DNA from: Rhynchopus sp. YZ270_cl-10
Lineage: Eukaryota; Euglenozoa; Diplonemea; Diplonemida; Diplonemidae
NCBI GenBank assembly: GCA_964035575.1
Contig: OZ037927.1
Coordinates: forward strand, 248,001 to 312,000
Direction of reading: 5' to 3'
DNA: 64,000 nucleotides
A program made the translations under genes and the position numbers. This document shows, piece after piece, positions 57,478-64,000 of the stretch. Every line of letters begins with the position of its first letter. The first letter of the stretch is position 1. Under the pieces are notes generated by a model. It ran no database searches and was not told where the DNA came from. It saw nothing but the letters and a program-made list of their open reading frames with translations.

Positions 57478-59095
57478 TCATCGACGACAGCGCATTTGCC
57501 TCTGCCACAGTCACAGGAATCAAAAAGAGGAAAAAAAAAATGAGTGACAGATTAACGACAAAAGCAAGATTAGCTGCACATACCGCTTTAAACTGGGAGA
57601 GGTCTGGTTTGTGCAGGCTGGACGCTTGGTATAGGTTCAGCTCTTCGATGGCGGGGTTGGTCTTGGAGATGAGCACGATCTCTGCGTCGGTCACATGCTG
57701 GGTGTGCCCGAGATAGAGCATCCGCAGGGCAGGGCACGTCACCCACTCCCGCACCTTTTTGTCCGAGCAGATGTGCACACAGTTGCTGAAGTCGAGCAGC
57801 TCCAGCTTGCTGTGCCGGACCGTCGGCCGCACCAAGCTATCACAGTGGTTGCAGCTTAAATGCTTCAGGGACGGCAGCTTTTCCTCTAGGTTTGTGAAAA
57901 CGCCGTCCTCCAACTCACAACACAGATTGACCACCAGGATCTCTAGGGTAGGATGCTTGAACTCCGGACGCACGACGTATTCAGAATTGCCACAATCGAG
58001 GAGGCGGAGGTTGGGGAGGTGGGCCAAGGCGGTGTTGATGGTGTGGTCGTCCTGGAAGGTTGCGGAAATGTTGAGCTCGAGGAGGTTTATTAGCGGGCAG
58101 AAGGCCTTGACTCCCTCTTCCAGCATGCGGTCGTTTTCGCCGAGGGTGACGTACTTCAGGTTTGGACAGCTCTTCATAATCGCAATCGCAACGCTAAAGG
58201 TAAGCCCTTCACACCCATCAAGGTTGATCAACTCCAACGTTTTGCTCCGAATCTGCGGACGACACAGTTTGTCCATTTGCGACAAAAACAGCTCCCTCAG
58301 CTTCGGGTGGTCCGTAATGAGTCTTTCAATAGCATCGTCCGTGACCTTCAAATTTGCGGATATATCCAACACCTCAAGCTGGCTGCCCTCCATAGGAAGC
58401 GAAATCGCCACCTTCTCTAGCTTTTGGCATGCGGGGACGTAGAGCTCTTTTAGTTTAGGCATTTCGAGGGTCATAGCGCAGAGGCTAGAATCGGTGAGAT
58501 TGCTGCATCCAACCAGGTTCAAAACTAGCAAGTTTTTGCCGACCATTCCGAAGGAAGGTTGTTGAAACTTTACGCGCCTGCACTCTGCAAGGAAGAGCTG
58601 TTTGCCGAAGCGCATGAGCTGTAGTGCTTTGTGCAGCGTGCAGTCCGTCATGGTGTAGCGTAAGGGACGGAAGTCCACGACGTCCATCGTTCTGGCAGAC
58701 ATGCTCCACTGTTTGCAGACCAAGGCGGTGCAGCGGACCTCTGAGTGTTCGTGGTGGAAGAGCCGCTGCTGGTCGTCCTCAACCTGACCGAGGTACAACT
58801 GATGCACCCCGACGTACTCGAACACCAAATGTAGAAGCGAAGTGCAGTGCCACCATTTCTCGTGTTTTACGTCGGGTGCGAGGGTGCCTTCGTTCGGCGC
58901 AGTGGTGTTGAGATTGGAAGAGACCAGAGCACCGTTGGCGAAGATACGCTTGCGTCCTCCAGAGGCCCCGACACTCGACGCTCCAGACCCGTCGAGGAGC
59001 TTGTCGTATTGCCTGTCGCCCTTGCGGGATTCAAACTTCGCGGACGCCTTCCGCTGCGAGATAGACGCACGCTTGCCTCCATTAATGATGGGCAT
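57478..59095 (-). CDS. F-box/LRR protein, two exons (59095-57584 and 57501-57478)
   Basis: Start ATG 59095 (MPIINGGKRASI). Exon 1 encodes 504 residues. A GTATGTG donor at 57583 in phase 0, a pyrimidine-rich tract and an acceptor GACTGTGGCAG define an 82-nt intron. The last exon adds only RQMRCRR and a stop, giving 511 residues. Residues ~86-135 (SLLHLVFEYVGVHQL...ALVCKQWSMSART) fit an F-box. From ~155 to the end run Cys-type leucine-rich repeats (LLVLNLVGCSNLTDSSL, LELINLDGCEGLTFSVA). Such proteins are usually substrate-recognition subunits of SCF ubiquitin ligases, binding SKP1 through the F-box. Reading through the intron is possible in frame and gives a hydrophobic tail (LSLIFFFLFLIPVTV), which I consider an artefact. 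Confidence 0.8.
57502..57583 (-). other. Spliceosomal intron, 82 nt
   Basis: Donor GTATGTG, a CTAATC-type word, a run of Ts with CTCTTTTTGATTCC and acceptor TGTGGCAG. It has no in-frame stop, so retention would not truncate the protein. Confidence 0.65.
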
Positions 59096-59230
59096 CGTGG
59101 AAGCAGGAAAAAAAGGGGGGAGAGGCTGTGTGTGAAAGAAGAGTGTGCTCAGTTGTGCCTCGGTGTGTTCCCTCCCCCGACCCCTCCTGTTTAGGGTGGA
59201 TTGTATAGAAGGGGAGAAAAGAGGGTAAAG

Positions 59231-59262
59231 GAAAGTTGACTTTGAAATACAACAGCGCTCTC
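59231..59262 (-). promoter_or_regulatory. Recurrent upstream motif
   Basis: Plus strand TTGAAATACAACAGCGCTC, then TCGTGAACAGTG. Related sequences: 7382, 61872, 63179 and 63606. Here it lies ~136 nt upstream of the F-box/LRR ATG; at 7382 it lies ~227 nt upstream of the M16 ATG. No gene is seen below the other three, so it might equally be another dispersed repeat. Confidence 0.3.
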
Positions 59263-59294
59263 GTGAACAGTGAACGGGGGGTGGTGGACCCCCT

Positions 59295-59421
59295 TCGATG
59301 CGACTCGCATTCTCGCACAATTCTGGTCTGACGAAAAATTATCGCACAATTATCGCTCACTCCCGCACGACCAAAATCCTCTACGTCTGCGATAATGATT
59401 CTCGCATGCGAGTCGCATCGA
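59295..59421. mobile_element. Hairpin MITE, 127 bp
   Basis: Perfect 16-bp inverted ends (TCGATGCGACTCGCAT and its complement). The interior has repeated ATTATCGCACAATTATCGC words and no ORF. Confidence 0.7.
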
Positions 59422-59430
59422 GTGTATGCC

Positions 59431-59526
59431 TAGGCATACCTGGAAGGCGAATACGCATCCCAAAATTCCTGGGCCACATTCGGATCCGAATATAGGGCGA
59501 ATACGAAATTCGCCTTCTAGGTATGC
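59431..59526. mobile_element. Hairpin MITE of the GGCATACC family, 96 bp
   Basis: Ends TAGGCATACCTGGAAGGCG and the inverse of CGCCTTCTAGGTATGC. Interior with GGATCCGAATATAGGGCG. It begins 9 nt after the previous MITE. Confidence 0.7.
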
Positions 59527-60520
59527 GGGCCGTCCGTGGACCCCCAAACCATGCAGTCCTACCCTCCATTTTCCAAGGTTTACATCAAAGACGGAAAGCA
59601 ACGTTCTGGTATCGCCCCCTCAGAGAGAGCACTTCAATTGGTATGCACACGGTTACAAAGAAAGAAAATTATTCGAGAGGGGGGGGATTTACCTTCTTTT
59701 TTTTGCTTAAATTCAGAATTTAACTCCACTCTGCTTTTATTAATGATCAACACCAAAACTTCATTTTCCTACTTTAGCAAAACAGTAAAAGCATTTTTAA
59801 AAGGGTGCAACATGTACTCCCCCTTCTTGATCAAAAGAAAGAAAAAATGGTGGGGAAAAGAGTTGTGGGGGCAAAGAGAGGTTAAAAAAAATTTTTTTTC
59901 GAAAGAATTGTTGGAATAGTGTAGTTGCCATGTGTGCAGAGCTCCACTGCCGTGTTTTTGTTGTGTCGACAATCACCCGCTAGTGCAGGATCTGTACTCA
60001 ATCTCGCCCGAAGGCTTTTTTTTTTAAATGGTGCTGGAAGAGGAGAAACGAAGAAGAATCAAATATTTTTTAAAAAAAGGTCTTTTTTTGAAAAGCTCTC
60101 GAACCAAAGTCCTCTCTGGGCTCAGTCAAAAAGCAAAACAAAACAAAATGAAGCAACTGTGAGGCATTGGCTCCCAATGGGCGCAATATCTCCTAAAAAA
60201 AGGACGAAAAAGACAAAAAAACGGGATGTAAAAAAAAATTAGGTTTAACAAAAAAATGATCCACTTTTCAAAAAAAGGGGGGTAGGAACAACCCCTAAAG
60301 GTTATTGGTTTTAAATTCTTCCCGCTCTTCACCAGAGGGGGGTGAATGCCAAGCGACAACCCCAGAGAGGTGCAAAAAAAAAAAAAAACGCCCTCACCGG
60401 ACGCAGGGGACACTGGAAGAAATGGTAGTTGGTGGTGCAGGGCACCTCCGAACTTACCCCCAATGACACGACCACGCAAGCACTCTGGATGAAAGCACAA
60501 ATCGCCCCCTAAGGACCCAC

Positions 60521-60680
60521 TTAGGCATACCTAGAAGGCCAATACATATTTGGCCTATATTCGGATCCCAAAAATTCTTGGGCCATATTCGGCTTATTTT
60601 CGTCTCCGAATATAGGGCGAATATAGGCGAATATGATCCAAATAAGAGCGAATACGAAATTCGCCTTCTAGGTATGCTAA
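60521..60680. mobile_element. Hairpin MITE of the GGCATACC family, 160 bp
   Basis: Ends TTAGGCATACCTAGAAGGC and its inverse. Shares GGGCCA.ATTCGG, GAATATAGGGCGAATA and CGAAATTCGCCTTCTAG with the 96-bp copy, which lacks ~60 nt of the centre. Confidence 0.75.
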
Positions 60681-60824
60681 GGGGAACCCTAGGGTCTGTA
60701 CTCAATGTTGGCCGAAGCCTTTTGTACTACAGAAGGTAGACCGGTCCGTCGTCCTGAACCCTTGAGAGCACCTATTCTAAAAAAAACCCCGTTTACCAGG
60801 CCAAGTTATCAGCTTGGGTTGGAA

Positions 60825-61307
60825 GCATCATCACACACCCCCCATCTCTCGCTCTCCGCGATGCAGACGAAGCATGAAAAATACTACGGTGTCAATAACT
60901 ATCTTCGCCCACACAGGAAAAACGGGAACGAAACAGGGGGAGAGTTTGTTAGTTGTACGCTTCCACAGCATCATCACACACCCCCCATCTCTCGCTCTCC
61001 GTGATGCAGACGAAGCATGAAAAATACTACGGTGTCAATAACTATCTTCGCCCACACAGGAAAAACGGGAACGAAACAGGGGGAGAGTTTGTTAGTTGTA
61101 CGCTTCCACAGCATCATCACACACCCCCCATCTCTCGCTCTCCGTGATGCAGACGAAGCATGAAAAATACTACGGTGTCAATAACTATCTTCGCCCACAC
61201 AGGAAAAACGGGAACGAAACAGGGGGAGAGTTTGTTAGTTGTACGCTTCCACAGCATCATCACACACCCCCCATCTCTCGCTCTCCGCGATGCAGACGAA
61301 GCATGAG
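60825..61307. repeat. 143-bp tandem repeat, ~3.4 copies
   Basis: Units start at 60825, 60968, 61111 and 61254 (GCATCATCACACACCCCCC) and are nearly identical. Since 143 is not a multiple of 3, the overlapping small frames in it are not evidence of a gene. Confidence 0.95.
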
Positions 61308-64000
61308 AAAAAGAAAATTTCCCAGGGCATTTGTGTCTGCATCTAGACAAGGAGCGGGATCCAACAATCAGTACTTGTTTCGCTTCCAAAAAAAAAAAGA
61401 GTCGCTCGAATTCCTCTTTCCCCGCGGGGGGGGAGTTATCGAACCCCCGAGAGCAATTTATTGGTGTGGGTTACAAAACATAATCACTATGGAGTGGTTG
61501 TAAGCAGGGACACATAGTCATTTTGCCTCAAACCAGAATGGGGGGGGGGAGTATTTTCAGGGGTATTTTAATCACGCAAACGACGTCAGAAAGCCTCGTT
61601 TTTTTTTCGAGGTTACTATCTGATACGTCTCGGAGTGTGTGAGAGAACAAAAAAAGAAAAGAAAAGTTCATAAGATGAACCTAAGCCTCTCGTGCTTAGT
61701 CACCTTGATCACATAAAAAAAAGGGGGGGTGAAGTTATTAATGCAGGAAACACACCTCCGACTGACCCAACGATGCCAGCCATCCGGATGAAACCACAAA
61801 AAAGTTCCCTGCGGTCGACAGAAGATGACCCTAAGCCTCTCATGCTTGGTCACCTTTTAAAAAAAATCCTTGCAATACAAAGCCCTCTCGTGAACAGTGT
61901 ACCTAAAGAACAAAAAAGGCCTTTGCAGTGGGGGAGGCAGACAGAGGGGAAAGATAAGAAGAGAACCGTGGTCACATGGATGAGGCTGAGAGCCGCCTTC
62001 TTAGACCAAATAAAATAAAATAAAAAATGGAGGGGGAAAAAATCTGATTAAATTGACCAATAGGGCAAAGGCTCGGGCGAACAAAAGATTTTATTTTAGT
62101 TTTTTTTCTGTGCTTTAATTTCGTTCTTTTTTTATTTTTTGTCAAGGGAGCTCATTCGTTGGCTCTTGACCTTTTATTGGTGGGCACAGTTTTTCTTTAT
62201 ACACAGAGGTAACCTCTCTGTGTTGGTTGAGTGAAGCCTGCCCTCAAGAACCAGACAGAACAGTCTTTCACATTTTCTTTGTTCTTTCTTTCAAAGATTT
62301 TACTTCCAAGGCAAAAACACAACCTCGATTGAGGGGCGAGTTGGGAACACAAAAAAAAAAAAGGTTGAAAAAATTTTGCAGCAAGATGTGATGTGGTACA
62401 CATCTTACGCACAGTGAAGTAAACGACTTGGCTTGTGGTTTTACTTGTGGTTCCACAGCGGGGAAACCACAAGTACCGTCTTCGTAAAAATGTTCGACCG
62501 TAAAAAAGGACGAACTTCCAGAAAAATCCGGAAAAGGACGGACTTGACCATTTTCACAGGTCGATAATTTGTACGAATATGGTAAATGATTTGTGGTTTT
62601 ATTTGTAGTTTCACTGTTGTAAGCCAACGGTGGAACCACACGTCAAGCCAGTTACTTCGCCGTCGTGCATCTTAATAAAGGGGCGGTTTAAGTGGGGGTT
62701 GGGGAAACAATTATTACTGGACGAAAAAGATTTCCCCCCAGTGTGGAGGTGCTTTTTTTTGTGTTGCTGCGTGATGGTACCGCAGTACAGTCACTCCAAA
62801 TAATTTTTTGGGCGGATTTTTCTAGGGTGCCCTGTTTCGGAAGCCAAAGTGACGGCTGAGTCTGTTATTATACACGGGTATGCGGACCATTAAACGAGGG
62901 GAGGTTTTTTTTGTTGTATTGACAAAGTCACCCACCACAGCGCGCGACGACCGCAAAAAAAAGGATCTTCGTAACGGATAGGCTGCACACCGTGTCCCTT
63001 GGTCACCTTGGAAAAAAAGAAAAAAAAAAAGAAAGTGAAGTTGATAGTGCAAAACGCCTCTGGGACGCAGGCACCTGACACTCCGCGGGTTATCGAACCC
63101 CGGAGAAAAGAAAAGAAGTTTATAAGATGATCCTAAGCCTCTCTCATGCTTAGTCACCTAGAAAATAATGTGACTTGACATACAAAGCCCTCTCGTGACA
63201 GTGAAAGCTTTGGGAAGTTCAGCGACTACGGACGACACCAAAAAAAAAAAAAGATAAAAAATGGCACGTCTTCTCCAAAATGAAGACGGGGGGGGGGAAA
63301 AAATTGGAGGAAATGATTTTTTTGTTGTATCTACGATCACGTTATACCTACTGGTATAACGATCTGTACTCAATGTCGGCCGAAGCCTATGTACTACAGA
63401 AGGTATAGACGCAGATCATCCTCAACCCTTAAAGAGTAACTTTTATTTCTTCACAGATTTCACTATATTCCATGTTCACGTGAAGGTTGTGTTTTTTTTT
63501 TTTGAAAAATTGTTGGAGTAGTGTGGTTGCCTCGGGTTGTGTTGCCACAGTTGTGCAATCTCCACTGTTTTTTTTTTCTTTCTTTCTTGAAGAAAAAGTT
63601 TGATTGGAAATACAGCCCCGCTCGTGACAGTGTACCTTAAAGAAAACACCAAGAGAGAAAAATCATTCTTCCTTTTTTCTCTGGAAAAGTGTAGTGTCGA
63701 TCACCCGAGGACGGGTTCGTGTCCACAAAAGGTCGACCAAAAGGCTTTTAAAATAAGAGAAAAAATTGGCGGCCTCAATTGGGTTCACATGATTCGTTCT
63801 CGTTTTCTTTTAATTTCTGAAAAATTTGTTGGAGTAGTGTAGTTGCCTCGGTTGTGTTGCCACATAGTTGTGCAATCTCCACTTTCCTTTTTTCTTTTCT
63901 TTTTATCCCCCCCTCGTTCAATCGGTCAATGTAGGGGTTTTATAAATTACTTATTTTTTGCATTCCGCCGATCTGAAAAGAGCGGTGGCTATTGCATGGG
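61308..64000. repeat. Gene-free region of short dispersed repeats
   Basis: Contains: a SINE-like B-box unit (61430-61490, minus); the ~55-nt hairpin element at 61655-61706, 61820-61857 and 63110-63160; the upstream-like motif at 61872, 63179 and 63606; GTGGTTTTACTTGTGGTTCC words around 62430-62640 in inverted arrangement; another SINE-like unit at 63032-63110; a CTGTACTCAATGTCGGCCG block at 63367 also found near 60700; and two GGAGTAGTGTAGTTGCC units (63500-63570 and 63818-63886). No convincing gene. Confidence 0.6.

Noticed and set aside
60953-61503. Repeated small frames reading SSHTPHLSLS
   Set aside because: Products of the 143-bp tandem repeat in shifting frames.

Overview
The window looks like nuclear DNA of a single-celled eukaryote (a protist). 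Compact, mostly uninterrupted, GC-richer genes sit in AT-rich intergenic DNA packed with hairpins, short dispersed repeats and transposable elements. Two genes show likely spliceosomal introns (donors GTATGG and GTATGT, acceptors ending CAG). TAA, TAG and TGA are all used as stops, so the code looks standard. I cannot name the lineage. A large surface protein with a Thr/Pro stalk and a multi-pass C-terminus recalls free-living flagellates, but that is only an impression. I recognised no rRNA, tRNA or CRISPR array.

Layout. 0-9 kb: an unknown two-exon gene whose intron holds a coding-like relic on the other strand; an M16 metallopeptidase; and a first ubiquitin-like/leucine-rich-repeat (Ubl-LRR) gene. 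9-15 kb: gene-poor DNA with coding-like relics, dispersed repeats, foldback hairpins and two related ORF fragments. 15-25 kb: a complete Tc1-like DD37E transposon, a 1,008-bp satellite of the heptamer GTACCCA (144 copies), and a whole-looking tyrosine-recombinase retrotransposon of the Ngaro/PAT type with split direct repeats. 25-31 kb: a second Ubl-LRR gene and a phosphagen-kinase homologue, together bracketed by 0.5-kb inverted repeat arms. 31-41 kb: a tandem array of three Ubl-LRR genes with 15, 16 and 22 repeats, separated by nearly identical 1.9-kb spacers. 41-47 kb: nested foldback elements. 48-59 kb: a 1,410-residue membrane protein, a 13-repeat ankyrin protein and an F-box/LRR protein. 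59-64 kb: small hairpin elements, a 143-bp tandem repeat and short dispersed repeats.

All recognised host genes lie on the minus strand. Five of them (two small and three large Ubl-LRR proteins) form one expanding family whose lengths differ by whole 25-residue repeats; with the ankyrin and F-box/LRR genes, repeat-protein scaffolds dominate the region. The phosphagen-kinase homologue keeps the fold signatures but has lost the residues used for catalysis, so it is probably a pseudoenzyme. Spacer comparisons expose recent insertions, including a tiny ~55-nt hairpin and a 50-nt island shared with the membrane-protein gene.
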